A stretch of 64,000 bases of DNA, taken from positions 1 to 64,000 of the forward strand of contig CALGGO010000060.1 of NCBI GenBank assembly GCA_937916085.1. Direction: 5' to 3'. The notes beneath the pieces were generated by a model that saw only the letters and a list, made by a program, of their open reading frames with translations, searched no databases and was not told the origin of the DNA. Each line of letters starts with the position of its first letter. The stretch's first letter is position 1. Of the stretch, positions 26,388 to 35,136 are shown one piece after another. A program made the position numbers and the translations under genes. The stretch is from an uncultured Prevotellaceae bacterium (GTDB lineage: Bacteria > Bacteroidota > Bacteroidia > Bacteroidales > Muribaculaceae).

Positions 26388-28394
26388 TTAAGCGCCTTTT
26401 GGGGCGCTTTTTTCGTCTGCGGTGAGGCGGTTGCCGTTCATGCGGTCTATGTATTGCTGGATGAGTGCTTTGAGGTTGCGCTCCATAGCGGCTTGCTCGG
26501 GGACTTTTCCCACGAGGTTGTCGCGGAGCATCGTGTCGGTCTTGAAGCGGTAGATGGCTTTAGTCTTTTCGCCGTCATGCTGCAACAAGAAGTCGCCTTT
26601 TATATATTGGTAAATGCCGTTACTGTAGTTGAAAGCCCAAGTGTGGTGGGCAGGAGTGTTGACGATATCGCATCCAAAGGCGAGATAGGGCTTGTCATAT
26701 CCCAGCATACCCATGATTGTGGGCATAATGCTCGCCTGCTGCATCACCACGTCGTCGCGCATGGCGGGCGCCAGGCTGCCGTCGGGGGTGAAGAAGATGA
26801 TGGGGATGGAGTACAGACCGAGATCGGTCTGATACTCGGCGTGCGAGGTTTGGTTGGTGTGGTCGGCGACGATGACAAAGAGCGTGTTGCTGTACCACGG
26901 CTGGCGGGCGGCGTTCTCAAAGAAGTGGCGCAGCGCCATGTCGGTGTAGCGCACGCATTTGTGGATGGGTTGTCCACCCTCGTCGGGGTACTGTCCCTCG
27001 AGTTGCTCGGGCACCTTGAAGGGGTGATGCGACGAGGCGGTGAACACCGTTGCCAGGAACGGTTGCCGGTAGCCATTGAGCTTCTTGAGCATGAATTGCA
27101 GGAACGGCTCGTCCCATATCGCCCACATCCCGTCGTAGTCTTTGTCGCCACCGAAATGCGGATCTTGGTTGTACTCGTCGCGCCCTAAATAGTGCTGATA
27201 GCCTGTGGCGCGCGCAAATGCCTGGAAACCCATCGACCCGTTGTTGGCGCCGTGGAAGAAGGCGGTGCTGTAGCCCTTACCGTCGAGCTGGCGGGCAATG
27301 CCGCTCAGGTCGTTCATCGACGCTGGTGTGAGGAAGAACGGTTCTATCATCATGGGTATTCCCGATAGCACGCTGGGCATGGCGTCGATGCTCTTGCGCC
27401 CGTTGGCGTAGCTGTATTTAAAGGTGAGCGAGCGAGTGAGCAGCGAGTCAATAAACGGCGTGTAGCCTCGGTAGCTGCCGCCGTCGAGGTCGCGGTTGAA
27501 GGTGCCTATGTATTCCTTTCCCAAACTCTCCACGATAATCACCACCACATTCTTGGGAGTGAACACGGCGGTGCTGTCGGGCTGATGCACTGGCGTGTAG
27601 ATGGCTTCGAGCTGGGCTTTGTCGTCGAAATAATGCGGGTTGGCAAACACGTTCTTGCCCAGTGTGCGCAAGATTGAGAACGGTGTGTTGAGCACTAAGG
27701 CGGCATCGATGGGGCGGTCAACATACTGGTTGGCATTGCTCACCGTGATGGGGCGCACCGAGTGCGCCAAGCCACCGCGCATGCCGCCAATCACTGCGGG
27801 CACCATAGCCACAAGGCTCAGCACCATCACCACATAATATCGCCAGTTGCGGCATTTGCCAGCCTCCAGGCGTGGTGTGACATAGAGTTTCCACATCAGC
27901 CACACTAGCACTACTGCCAGCAGCACAAAATACCAGTGCTTGAGCACTTCAATGCCCATAATACCCGCCAAGTTACCCTCGTTGCCAAACTCGCTGAACA
28001 CTGTGCTGGTGGTGCGACGGCTCGTATATTGGAAATACACGGCATCCATCAAGTTCATCGCCAGGGCGATGCTGTTGATTGCGACAAACACCCACTTGCA
28101 CACTTTGTGGTAGGTGCTTCGCTCCTTGAGGTGCAGCGGCAGCAGCATCATGATGATGTAGAGGGCGCAGGTGTACATGATTGCCGACGCGTCGAAGGTC
28201 ATGCCACCGGCAAAGGCATCGGTCAACGCCTTTCCGTGCAAGCCTTGCGAGAAGATGCTGTAATTCTCAAGGTAGTAGGCGACGCGGGCTATGAAATAGA
28301 TGACGAAAGCGATGAGCAGGTTGCACAGCACCGCCACCAGCGGTGCCAGCGGCGAAGTCATCACTTTGTGCTTTATATCCTTAAGGCGTCTCAT
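26388..28394 (-). CDS. LTA-synthase-like sulfatase-fold transferase (first copy)
   Basis: About 668 aa. Five N-terminal membrane helices (to about residue 190) precede an alkaline phosphatase/sulfatase-fold domain. Visible active-site segments are NVVVIIVESLGKEYIGTF (metal ligand Glu), NGRKSIDAMPSVLSGIP (Ser at the nucleophile position of LtaS Thr), FHGANNGSMGF and FVIVADHTNQT (metal ligands). In Gram-negative bacteria such proteins transfer phosphoglycerol or phosphoethanolamine to envelope glycans or lipids; the acceptor is unknown. I chose the ATG at 28394 (MRRLKDIKHK) because a longer ORF to 28457 would run through the divergent promoter. A close paralogue lies at 46508-48472. Confidence 0.85.
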   Translation of the reverse strand: MRRLKDIKHKVMTSPLAPLVAVLCNLLIAFVIYFIARVAYYLENYSIFSQGLHGKALTDAFAGGMTFDASAIMYTCALYIIMMLLPLHLKERSTYHKVCKWVFVAINSIALAMNLMDAVYFQYTSRRTTSTVFSEFGNEGNLAGIMGIEVLKHWYFVLLAVVLVWLMWKLYVTPRLEAGKCRNWRYYVVMVLSLVAMVPAVIGGMRGGLAHSVRPITVSNANQYVDRPIDAALVLNTPFSILRTLGKNVFANPHYFDDKAQLEAIYTPVHQPDSTAVFTPKNVVVIIVESLGKEYIGTFNRDLDGGSYRGYTPFIDSLLTRSLTFKYSYANGRKSIDAMPSVLSGIPMMIEPFFLTPASMNDLSGIARQLDGKGYSTAFFHGANNGSMGFQAFARATGYQHYLGRDEYNQDPHFGGDKDYDGMWAIWDEPFLQFMLKKLNGYRQPFLATVFTASSHHPFKVPEQLEGQYPDEGGQPIHKCVRYTDMALRHFFENAARQPWYSNTLFVIVADHTNQTSHAEYQTDLGLYSIPIIFFTPDGSLAPAMRDDVVMQQASIMPTIMGMLGYDKPYLAFGCDIVNTPAHHTWAFNYSNGIYQYIKGDFLLQHDGEKTKAIYRFKTDTMLRDNLVGKVPEQAAMERNLKALIQQYIDRMNGNRLTADEKSAPKGA
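26390..26413 (+). terminator. terminator overlapping the 3' end of the convergent gene
   Basis: aagcgcc (26390-26396) pairs with ggcgctt (26403-26409) and is followed by a run of T. It ends the paraslipin transcript. The same bases encode the last residues (SAPKGA) of the minus-strand transferase. Confidence 0.8.
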
Positions 28395-28441
28395 TTGAAC
28401 ATAATTAGCTCGAAAACGCTGCAAAATTACATAGAAAATAT

Positions 28442-28449
28442 TATCTTTG
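28442..28449 (+). promoter_or_regulatory. -7 box of the phosphopantetheinyl transferase gene
   Basis: tatctttg, followed by c, is an exact TAnnTTTG box 17 bp before the ATG at 28466. Its position also argues for the shorter start of the divergent transferase. Confidence 0.7.
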
Positions 28450-28465
28450 CAAAACAAATAAGAAG

Positions 28466-29140
28466 ATGACAGAGAGTTTTGGCATAGAAATATTGAAGCA
28501 CTTTGTCCTCGACGGCTGCGAGGTGAAAGTTGCCGATGTCACGCCGCTGGCGGCTCCAGGGGCGCTCGACGATGCCCTGCGGCGGCTGTCTAAGCAGCGC
28601 CGTGACAAGACGTTGCGCTACCGCTTTGAGCGAGGCAAGCTGCTCAGTGCCGGCGCGGGACTGCTGCTCGACAATATGCTCGCTAAATATGGCTTGCGTG
28701 AGCGAGATATGCGTTATATAGAAGGTGAGCATGGCAAGCCGGCAATTGAGGGGTATCCCGAGCTGCACTTCAGCCTCTCGCATAGTGGCAACTTTGTGGC
28801 ATGCGCCATTGGCGAGATGCCTGTGGGCGTGGATGTGCAGACCATCGTCACCGCTCGCGACAGCCTCGTAAACTACACCACAAGTGAGAGCGAGAAGGCG
28901 AAGCTGCAATCTCTTGAAGCCCCTGCCGAGCGAAACGCCTATTTCACCCAGCTATGGACCCTCAAAGAATGCTACGTCAAGGCCACCGGCACAGGGCTTG
29001 GGCACGACTTCCCGTCGTTTGAGATTGTTGCCAATGAGGTTAAGGCCTTGTCGTCGCTCGTTCCCCCAGCCCGCTTTTTTACCTTCTCTCTTGACGGCGC
29101 ACGAGGAGCAGTGGCTATGATTGATGCAAAAAAATATTAA
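28466..29140 (+). CDS. 4'-phosphopantetheinyl transferase
   Basis: A 224-aa Sfp-type enzyme that transfers phosphopantetheine from CoA to acyl or peptidyl carrier proteins. Seen motifs are LHFSLSHSGNFVACAIGE, the magnesium-binding PVGVDVQ (about residue 110) and the WTLKECYVKATG signature (about 169-180). The N-terminal region ALRRLSKQRRDKTLRYRFER is typical. It lies 68 bp upstream of the acyltransferase pair, which use acyl-ACP, so the three may serve lipid synthesis together. This could be the general ACP-activating enzyme of the cell, as no short AcpS is visible in the window. Confidence 0.9.
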   Translation: MTESFGIEILKHFVLDGCEVKVADVTPLAAPGALDDALRRLSKQRRDKTLRYRFERGKLLSAGAGLLLDNMLAKYGLRERDMRYIEGEHGKPAIEGYPELHFSLSHSGNFVACAIGEMPVGVDVQTIVTARDSLVNYTTSESEKAKLQSLEAPAERNAYFTQLWTLKECYVKATGTGLGHDFPSFEIVANEVKALSSLVPPARFFTFSLDGARGAVAMIDAKKY

Positions 29141-29180
29141 GTTTTTAAGGATAAAAGTCCTGATTTCTTGCAATAATAGT

Positions 29181-29188
29181 TATCTTTG
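29181..29188 (+). promoter_or_regulatory. -7 box of the glsA-like gene
   Basis: tatctttg, 20 bp before the ATG at 29209, fits the -7 consensus and supports that start over the GTG at 29203. Confidence 0.6.
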
Positions 29189-29208
29189 TAATTCAAAATA
29201 ATGTGCTC

Positions 29209-30036
29209 ATGGAATCACAGCCAGTAAGAATAGACGTTGATAGCGTGATAAGGCAGCGCCTGCCTCGTCACTACAGGTATATTCCACGGTTTATTATAAG
29301 GTGGCTGGAGCGCATCATCAAGCAGGATGAGCTGAACAAGATTCTCACCGACATGAGCGCCGAGAAAGGTGTAGGAGCTGCCGACATCGCTCTCGCCGAC
29401 CTCAACGTGGCGTATAATGCCATAGATGAGGACAATATTCCCGACGAGGGGCGATTTATCTTTGCCAGCAACCATCCGTTGGGAGGGCTCGACGGCATGG
29501 CGCTGATTTCACTGATAGGCCACCATTATGGCGGCGACAACATCAAGTTTATCGTCAACGACCTGCTCATGGCTGTCAAGCCCCTCGACACCGTGTTCAT
29601 GCCCGTCAATAAGCATGGCAGGCAGTCGCGCCAGAGCGCGCAGGAGATAGAGGCCGAATACAACGGCGACAAGCAGATGATCACCTTCCCTGCCGGGCTG
29701 TGCTCCCGCAAGCTCAAGGGCGGCAAGATTGGCGACCTGCGGTGGCAGAAGTTTGTCGTCTCACAAGCCATCAGCAGCCAGCGCGACATTATACCGGTGT
29801 ATTTCGACGGTCGCAACAGCAAGTTTTTCTACCGCTTCGCCAAGCTCCGTGAACGGCTGGGCATCAAGTTCAATATCGAGATGATTTTCCTGCCGCGCGA
29901 GATGTTCAAGTGTTCGGGACAGAAGTTTGACGTGTATTTTGGCTCGCCCATAAAATGGCAGGATCTCGATGCCAAGAATGTGCGTGGCGAGGCCGAGAGA
30001 ATACGTGAATTGGTATATACTCTGAAAAAATCCTAA
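29209..30036 (+). CDS. glsA: PlsC-like O-acyltransferase, glycine lipid type
   Basis: A 275-aa 1-acylglycerol-phosphate-acyltransferase-like protein. The acyltransferase motif is FASNHPLGGLDGMALISL (NHx4D, about residue 86), with the second block GDKQMITFPAGLCSRK (about 150-165). Paired with the GNAT-type gene downstream, it matches the OlsA/GlsA plus OlsB/GlsB arrangement that makes acyloxyacyl glycine (and serine-glycine) lipids in Bacteroides. GlsA would add the second acyl chain to the N-acyl glycine intermediate at the inner membrane. The start follows the promoter box at 29181; a GTG at 29203 is possible. The downstream partner begins 6 bp later. Confidence 0.75.
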   Translation: MESQPVRIDVDSVIRQRLPRHYRYIPRFIIRWLERIIKQDELNKILTDMSAEKGVGAADIALADLNVAYNAIDEDNIPDEGRFIFASNHPLGGLDGMALISLIGHHYGGDNIKFIVNDLLMAVKPLDTVFMPVNKHGRQSRQSAQEIEAEYNGDKQMITFPAGLCSRKLKGGKIGDLRWQKFVVSQAISSQRDIIPVYFDGRNSKFFYRFAKLRERLGIKFNIEMIFLPREMFKCSGQKFDVYFGSPIKWQDLDAKNVRGEAERIRELVYTLKKS

Positions 30037-30042
30037 TGTGAT

Positions 30043-30972
30043 ATGGTACAGGATATTATTGACAAGGTTGATGTCAAGCTCATCACTCAGGAACTGACTC
30101 CAGAGCGACTGTTGCGCACCACCAACAAGGCGGGCAACGAGATTTATGTAGTTGATGCTCACAACTCACCACACGTCATGCGCGAGATAGGTCGCCTCAG
30201 AGAGGTGGCGTTTCGTCAGGCGGGCGGCGGCACTGGCAAGGACTGCGACATCGATGAGTTTGACCTCATGGAGCCGGCGTGCCAGCAGCTGCTGGTGTGG
30301 AATCCCGACGCTCAGGAGATAATAGGCGCCTATCGTTACATCGTGGGCAAGAATATGCGCTTCAACGAGGATGGCACCCCTAACATCGCCATGTCGCACA
30401 TGTTCCATTTCTCGCAACAGTTCCTAGAGGACTATCTGCCCTATACCATTGAGCTGGGACGCTCGTTTGTAAGACCCGAATACCAGTCTAGCCGAGTGGG
30501 AGCAAAAGGCATCTTCGCCCTCGACAACCTGTGGGACGGATTGGGGGCATTGACTATCATTAATCCCGAAATCAAGTACCTCTTTGGCAAGATGACGATG
30601 TACACCAACTATCCCGTTGACTGCCGCAACCTGCTGCTGAGCTTTCTGTACCTCTATTTCCCTGACCATGACAAACTTGTGACTCCCATCACGCCCCTCA
30701 ACATAGGTAGCGACATGAAAAAACTGGCTTCTTTCTTCGAGGGCAATAATTTCAAGAAAGACTATCTGCTCCTCAACAGCTACATCCGCAGCAAGAACAT
30801 CAACATCCCGCCGCTCATCAGCGCCTACATGAGTCTCTCGCCCACCATGCGCATGCTAGGCACCGCCATCAACCACGAGTTTGGCGACGTGGAAGAGAGC
30901 GGCATCCTCATCAGTATCGATGAAATCACCGACTCCAAAAAAAGCCGTCACATCGACACCTTCGTGGGGTGA
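30043..30972 (+). CDS. glsB: GNAT-type N-acyltransferase, glycine lipid type
   Basis: A 309-aa member of the OlsB/GlsB-like (hemolysin-type GNAT) family, which acylates the amino group of glycine or ornithine with a 3-hydroxy acyl chain from ACP. Conserved stretches are VMREIGRLREVAFRQAGGGT, DEFDLMEPACQQLLVWN, IIGAYRYIVG and YTIELGRSFVRPEYQ, the last being the acyl-CoA/ACP binding region. It forms a pair with the O-acyltransferase 6 bp upstream. The identity as glsB rests on the pairing and on remembered family features. Confidence 0.75.
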   Translation: MVQDIIDKVDVKLITQELTPERLLRTTNKAGNEIYVVDAHNSPHVMREIGRLREVAFRQAGGGTGKDCDIDEFDLMEPACQQLLVWNPDAQEIIGAYRYIVGKNMRFNEDGTPNIAMSHMFHFSQQFLEDYLPYTIELGRSFVRPEYQSSRVGAKGIFALDNLWDGLGALTIINPEIKYLFGKMTMYTNYPVDCRNLLLSFLYLYFPDHDKLVTPITPLNIGSDMKKLASFFEGNNFKKDYLLLNSYIRSKNINIPPLISAYMSLSPTMRMLGTAINHEFGDVEESGILISIDEITDSKKSRHIDTFVG

Positions 30973-31029
30973 GAGACCAGTCAAGGATAAACAATAGAGG
31001 CTTTGTCAAAATGTTGAATCTAATGAAAA

Positions 31030-31054
31030 CTCCCCCTCTATCTTAGAGGGGGAG
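31030..31054. terminator. bidirectional terminator hairpin
   Basis: ctccccctcta (31030-31040) and tagagggggag (31044-31054) pair perfectly around a 3-nt loop. On the minus strand a short T-run follows. It separates glsB (plus) from the SPFH/GYF operon (minus). Confidence 0.8.
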
Positions 31055-31121
31055 CTGCTAACGCAATGATTATCAAGTAACAAATTCTTCGAACTCACGT
31101 TGTTACTACTAGGCAAGTGGC

Positions 31122-31475
31122 TTATTGTCTAGACTTTATCAGGGAGTAGAGTACACCTATGTAGATGAGCAATATCAGTCCCAGCACGATGAAGTAGATC
31201 GTGAGCTTGCTTGGCGTGCTGAAGCACACGATGAAATTCACTATGAGCACCAATACTGCGAAAATAGTGCTCACTAAGCGCAAATTGACATTGAGGGGGC
31301 TGTTGTCGGTCCTGATGGCAAGTATGGGAAGCAGTGTCACGGCAAGCGAGACACCAGTAGCGATGCCAATGACAGTGTCGTTTCTCGACTCGCACAGTGT
31401 GCCCACCAGCAATCCTATCAATGCCGCCACGGCTACCGCGATGATTGCGGGTATCAAGTTCACGTTGGTTTTCAT
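31122..31475 (-). CDS. four-helix membrane protein
   Basis: A 117-aa hydrophobic protein with four predicted membrane helices (LIPAIIAVAVAALIGLLVGT, VIGIATGVSLAVTLLPILAI, LVSTIFAVLVLIVNFIVCFS, KLTIYFIVLGLILLIYIGVL). I recognise no family. It is the last gene of the SPFH/GYF operon, 5 bp after the preceding stop, so it probably works with that membrane-associated set. Confidence 0.7.
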   Translation of the reverse strand: MKTNVNLIPAIIAVAVAALIGLLVGTLCESRNDTVIGIATGVSLAVTLLPILAIRTDNSPLNVNLRLVSTIFAVLVLIVNFIVCFSTPSKLTIYFIVLGLILLIYIGVLYSLIKSRQ

Positions 31476-31480
31476 AATGC

Positions 31481-31840
31481 TCAGCTATTCATTGGAGGTG
31501 GTGTCAAAGCTATAATCTTAAGAATCTCAGGCACTTGCTCTATGGGTTTCCAGGCAGGCATGTCCGGCATCCATGCGAGGGTGTCTTTGTTGATGCGTCG
31601 GTTATTGACAAGGGAGATAATCTCGCTCTCGTTGAGCGGACCCACCTGCTGGCCGTCGATGCCTAGATAGATGATGTTAGACTGTTGCTGTGGTCTAGGT
31701 TGTGGCATAGACTGTATAGAGCCAGGGACATACATTTGCTGCATGCTCTGGTTCATCATTTTCACCATCTGTTGTGCCATTGACATACCCATGCCAAACT
31801 CAACGAGGCGATCTACCGAAAAGAAATTGTTGTCGTTCAT
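31481..31840 (-). CDS. single GYF_2-domain protein
   Basis: A 119-aa protein. Residues 1-45 form a Met/Gln-rich helical region (GMGMSMAQQMVKMMNQSMQQ). Residues 55-110 form one GYF_2 (DUF4339) domain, IIYLGIDGQQVGPLNESEII ending in AWMPDMPAWKPIEQVPEI. GYF_2 domains are presumed protein-interaction modules. The two neighbouring upstream genes carry the same domain, which suggests docking within one complex. Confidence 0.82.
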   Translation of the reverse strand: MNDNNFFSVDRLVEFGMGMSMAQQMVKMMNQSMQQMYVPGSIQSMPQPRPQQQSNIIYLGIDGQQVGPLNESEIISLVNNRRINKDTLAWMPDMPAWKPIEQVPEILKIIALTPPPMNS

Positions 31841-31870
31841 AATATTTGAGTTTTTGTTTGTTGTTGTGAT

Positions 31871-32584
31871 TTACACTATAGGCATCTGTGGCATTGACGG
31901 CCCAAAGAGTTTTGCCAGCTCTTCAACATTGCCGGCGGTTTGCCACTCGGGCATGCCTTCGCACCACACCCACATCTGCTGGGTGAACTCGCCGGTCTGC
32001 GCAAAATGCTGCAGCTGCTGCGTGGTGAACGGTCCCACCATCTGGTTGTTGAGGTTCACATAGTAGGCGTTTTGCTGTGGCATAGGCGGCGCGGCGGGAG
32101 CAGCTTGAGCTTGCGGTGCCGGTTGTTGGGCTTGTGCCTGTGGTGCACTCTGCGGCGAGAAGATGTGTTCCATCATCTCCACTTGCCCTGCCGGTTTCCA
32201 CTCGGTCATGCCTTCTTTCCACACCATGGTGGTAGCACTGGCGAGGTCGTTATCTACCAGTCGCTTGAACTGTATCTCGTTGTAAGGCCCGTGCTTCACG
32301 CCCTCGATGATAGCATAGAACGAGAAAACAGGGGCTGCTGGTGCCGCAGTGCTCACTGCCGGCGCTGGTGGCGGAGTGCCCTGTGGCATTTGTGGATAGC
32401 CTTGAGGATAAGCTGCGGGATAGGGCTGGTTATTGTTCATGCCTCGCATCATAGCCGCCCCTGCCAGTCCGGCAGCGACGGCGGTGCCTATGTTGCCTGC
32501 TGTTCTCGCAAGCTTCCTGCCGTTGGTCAGCTCATCGGTGGCATCCTCGATAATGCCTTTGGCGATATCTAGTATAAAACCCAT
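31871..32584 (-). CDS. double GYF_2-domain protein
   Basis: A 237-aa protein. The N-terminus (DIAKGIIEDATDELTNGRKL, then an Ala-rich helix) is followed by a Pro/Ala-rich linker and two GYF_2 domains (about residues 85-135, FYAIIEGVKHGPYNEIQFKR; about 175-230, YYVNLNNQMVGPFTTQQLQH). The Pro/Ala/Gln linkers look flexible. It lies between the SPFH/GYF gene and a single-GYF gene in the same operon. Confidence 0.82.
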   Translation of the reverse strand: MGFILDIAKGIIEDATDELTNGRKLARTAGNIGTAVAAGLAGAAMMRGMNNNQPYPAAYPQGYPQMPQGTPPPAPAVSTAAPAAPVFSFYAIIEGVKHGPYNEIQFKRLVDNDLASATTMVWKEGMTEWKPAGQVEMMEHIFSPQSAPQAQAQQPAPQAQAAPAAPPMPQQNAYYVNLNNQMVGPFTTQQLQHFAQTGEFTQQMWVWCEGMPEWQTAGNVEELAKLFGPSMPQMPIV

Positions 32585-32628
32585 TTCTGCTTGATTAATG
32601 AAAAGTTGTTACTGAATTACAGCAAGGT

Positions 32629-33972
32629 TCATTCAGGCATTTGTGGCATTGGTGGCATAGCGGGAGCAAAGAGGTTTTGCAGCTCTTCGACCTGTCCTGC
32701 GTGTATCCATTGTGGCATGCCTTGCTTCCACACATAGCTCTGTGCCGTCACTTGTCCACTCTGTACCATCTGCATGAGCTGCTGCACCGAGAATGGTCCT
32801 GCCTGCTGGTTGTTGATATTGACGAAGTACATCGACTGCGGCATAGCCGGTGGCTGCTGCATGCCCATCTGCGCGTTCTGGCCCATCTGGCCCATCATGC
32901 CGCCCATCTGCTGGCCCATAGCGCCGCCCATTGCCATGCCAACCATCATTCCAGCGGGGTTCATGCCGCCACCCATGCCGCCACCCATGTTGCCCATGGT
33001 TCCAAGGCTTGCCATGCCGGTCTTGAGCACTTCGGCCTGCTGGTCGAGGGCGTGGGTGCCAATGAAGTTGGTCTCGGTCTGTAGTCTCTGTGCGCGTTGT
33101 GCCTCTTCGCGCTGTATGCGCAGCGTCTCTTCCATGTTCTCGCGGTTGAGGGCTTGCATATCTTTCATGTTCTGGATGTTGATGTCGGTCTGCGCATTCA
33201 TCGTGCGGCCTGTGTTGCCGGCGGTGAGCTGGCGCAGCTCCTTGTAGTAGGGACTGTCTTTGTCAACATCTATGGCATCGATATCTACTGCCTTGAGGTT
33301 CACGCCGAAGTCTTCTCCGAGCCTGTTGCGGAGCTTCGACTCCACGCGCTCGTTGATGGTGTCGATTTTGCGCTCCATCTGCACCAGTGGTATGCCAGCC
33401 TCATCAGGGAGGTTCATGATGATGCCCTTCACGCAGCGTGCCACAGCAGCTTGAATCTGGTTGCTGAACTGGCTAAGGTTGAAATTGACGAGGCGGTTGA
33501 GCTTGATGAACGAGCGATAGTCGGTGAGGTTAAAGGTGATGGTGCCTCGCACCGCCACGGGCACGCCGTGGTCGGGCAAGCGCGGGTCGAAGACATCAAA
33601 ATAGGGCACTCCAAATCTCACTTGGTTGTTGCCTTGCAGGTTGATGAAATAGACTTCGGCCTGGAATGGCGAGTTGCCACCGAACGCCAAGCCCACGATG
33701 CTCGCCAGCACGGGGAAGTTGGCGGTCTTGATAGTGTCGTCGAAGGGACCCATGATAAAGTCCTGCATGGTGCCGTCCTTCTGCTTATATACAAAGACCG
33801 CGAGCTCGCCATCTTTCACCCTGAGACTGCTGCCGTAGCGTATGCTGTTCTCACGACTTGTGGTGTTGGCCTCCTGTCCTAGCGGGGTCCACTTCCACAC
33901 GAGGTAATTTACTTCGTCGCAGCGTATTACGTTCATCGCACCGCCGCTTTTTCCTTTTCCAAATACTCCCAT
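32629..33972 (-). CDS. YdjI-like SPFH protein with C-terminal GYF_2
   Basis: A 447-aa protein of the SPFH/virion-core-like (YdjI) class. The SPFH domain covers residues 15-260 (NVIRCDEVNYLVWKWTPLGQ, YGSSLRVKDGELAVFVYKQK, FGVNLKAVDIDAIDVDK). A helical stretch (DMQALNRENMEETLRIQREE), a Gly/Met-rich linker and a GYF_2 domain (about 385-440, MYFVNINNQQAGPFSVQQLM) follow. YdjI-like proteins are associated with membrane-stress PspA-type systems in other bacteria. It lies 6 bp after the zinc-ribbon membrane protein. A role as a scaffold recruiting other GYF proteins is inferred. Confidence 0.88.
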   Translation of the reverse strand: MGVFGKGKSGGAMNVIRCDEVNYLVWKWTPLGQEANTTSRENSIRYGSSLRVKDGELAVFVYKQKDGTMQDFIMGPFDDTIKTANFPVLASIVGLAFGGNSPFQAEVYFINLQGNNQVRFGVPYFDVFDPRLPDHGVPVAVRGTITFNLTDYRSFIKLNRLVNFNLSQFSNQIQAAVARCVKGIIMNLPDEAGIPLVQMERKIDTINERVESKLRNRLGEDFGVNLKAVDIDAIDVDKDSPYYKELRQLTAGNTGRTMNAQTDINIQNMKDMQALNRENMEETLRIQREEAQRAQRLQTETNFIGTHALDQQAEVLKTGMASLGTMGNMGGGMGGGMNPAGMMVGMAMGGAMGQQMGGMMGQMGQNAQMGMQQPPAMPQSMYFVNINNQQAGPFSVQQLMQMVQSGQVTAQSYVWKQGMPQWIHAGQVEELQNLFAPAMPPMPQMPE

Positions 33973-33978
33973 ATCACT

Positions 33979-34773
33979 TTATTTATTAAGTTTCAATTCT
34001 TTTTCTATATCTCTGATGGTGTTCATCGCGCTGGCGTCTTCCCTAAGGATGAATTTGGCCTTGGTTATCACCTGCTCGCACTTATTGCGCCACACCTCAG
34101 CCATCTTGTTCTGGTCGCGGATGGGCTCCACTTTCTTTTTCAGAGCAAAATGCCCTATCAATGCCGCTGGCACTCCAAAGAAAATTCCGAGCACCACACC
34201 TCCACCTGCCGCTTCGGCTAACGACTCGCCATTGGTGACGGTAAGCAGTCCTAAAATGAAGAATATCACAAACACTATCAAGCCCATTGTCAATGCCGGT
34301 CCCAGAGTGCCCAGGAAGCTTTTTTTCTTCTTGGCGTTAGGGGCGGCAAGGAACAGAAACTCCATAATATCTTCTTTGGTGGTGGGTACCGGGAAGCTTG
34401 TGATGGCGTTTTTTATTCTCGCTTGGCGTTTCTCTTTTATCAACTCGGTGGCACTGATCTCGTTAATCATGTCAGAGAGCTTCTGCACCGATTTTGTGGC
34501 GCCCACGTTGGTGATTTCGGTGCCGCACTGCGGGCAGCGAGTCTGCATATAAGAGATGATGGCACCGCAGGCGGGGCATTTCCTCACCTTGGCGACAGCA
34601 CCCTGGGCGTCAATCTGCATCTGCTGAAGCCGCGAGTTTATGTAGATATCTACTTCGTCGGGGTCGTAGCCCTCGAGCAGCGCGCGCTTCTTGATAACAG
34701 CGCGTTCCTGATCGGTAATCACGCCGTCGGTTAAAGAAGCGTCTATCAAACTGTTAAGTTCGGGAGATAACAT
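33979..34773 (-). CDS. zinc-ribbon two-helix membrane protein
   Basis: A 264-aa protein. An N-terminal helical region (LIDASLTDGVITDQERAVIK, resembling TerB/EF-hand-like starts) is followed by a zinc ribbon (CPACGAIIS ... CPQCG, about residues 66-85). Two membrane helices come next (ALTMGLIVFVIFFILGLLTV, about 160-180; GGVVLGIFFGVPAALIGHFA, about 192-212), and then a cytosolic helical tail. It is the first gene of the five-gene operon transcribed from a promoter at 34856-34864. No specific function is assigned; it may anchor the SPFH/GYF proteins. Confidence 0.8.
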   Translation of the reverse strand: MLSPELNSLIDASLTDGVITDQERAVIKKRALLEGYDPDEVDIYINSRLQQMQIDAQGAVAKVRKCPACGAIISYMQTRCPQCGTEITNVGATKSVQKLSDMINEISATELIKEKRQARIKNAITSFPVPTTKEDIMEFLFLAAPNAKKKKSFLGTLGPALTMGLIVFVIFFILGLLTVTNGESLAEAAGGGVVLGIFFGVPAALIGHFALKKKVEPIRDQNKMAEVWRNKCEQVITKAKFILREDASAMNTIRDIEKELKLNK

Positions 34774-34855
34774 AGCTTTTATCGTTTTTTATAGGAACGA
34801 GGCGTGCCTCGTCAGTTATTTTGAGAAAAAATATTACATAACACACGATTAATTT

Positions 34856-34864
34856 GCAAAAATA
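34856..34864 (-). promoter_or_regulatory. promoter of the SPFH/GYF operon
   Basis: On the minus strand the bases read tatttttgc, an exact TAnnTTTG box. The resulting leader of about 75 nt contains the perfect palindrome acgaggcacgcctcgt, which may affect expression. Confidence 0.6.
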
Positions 34865-35128
34865 CAAAAAAAATGGTTTTAAACAATAGCCGATCTTTAT
34901 TTTAACGAAAAAAGCCAAGCAATAATGCTCTTTTTCTTTGTCATTAAGCAAAAGACGTGCCAAAAGTGAGAACTAACAAAAGACTAATGGTGGCATATTG
35001 AAATATTTACTGTAAAATAGTTTTTTTAACATTAGTAGACTTGATTTTTGCTCGTTTTGATGTTTATCTTTGCATTAAAAACTCAAATTATTTTTACGTC
35101 ATTATTAAGTAATGTGAACGAAAATGAT

Positions 35129-35136
35129 TATTTTTG
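35129..35136 (+). promoter_or_regulatory. promoter of the cytosine methylase remnant
   Basis: tatttttg lies 30 bp before the truncated methylase ATG and fits the -7 consensus. The promoter has survived although its gene is broken. Confidence 0.5.
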
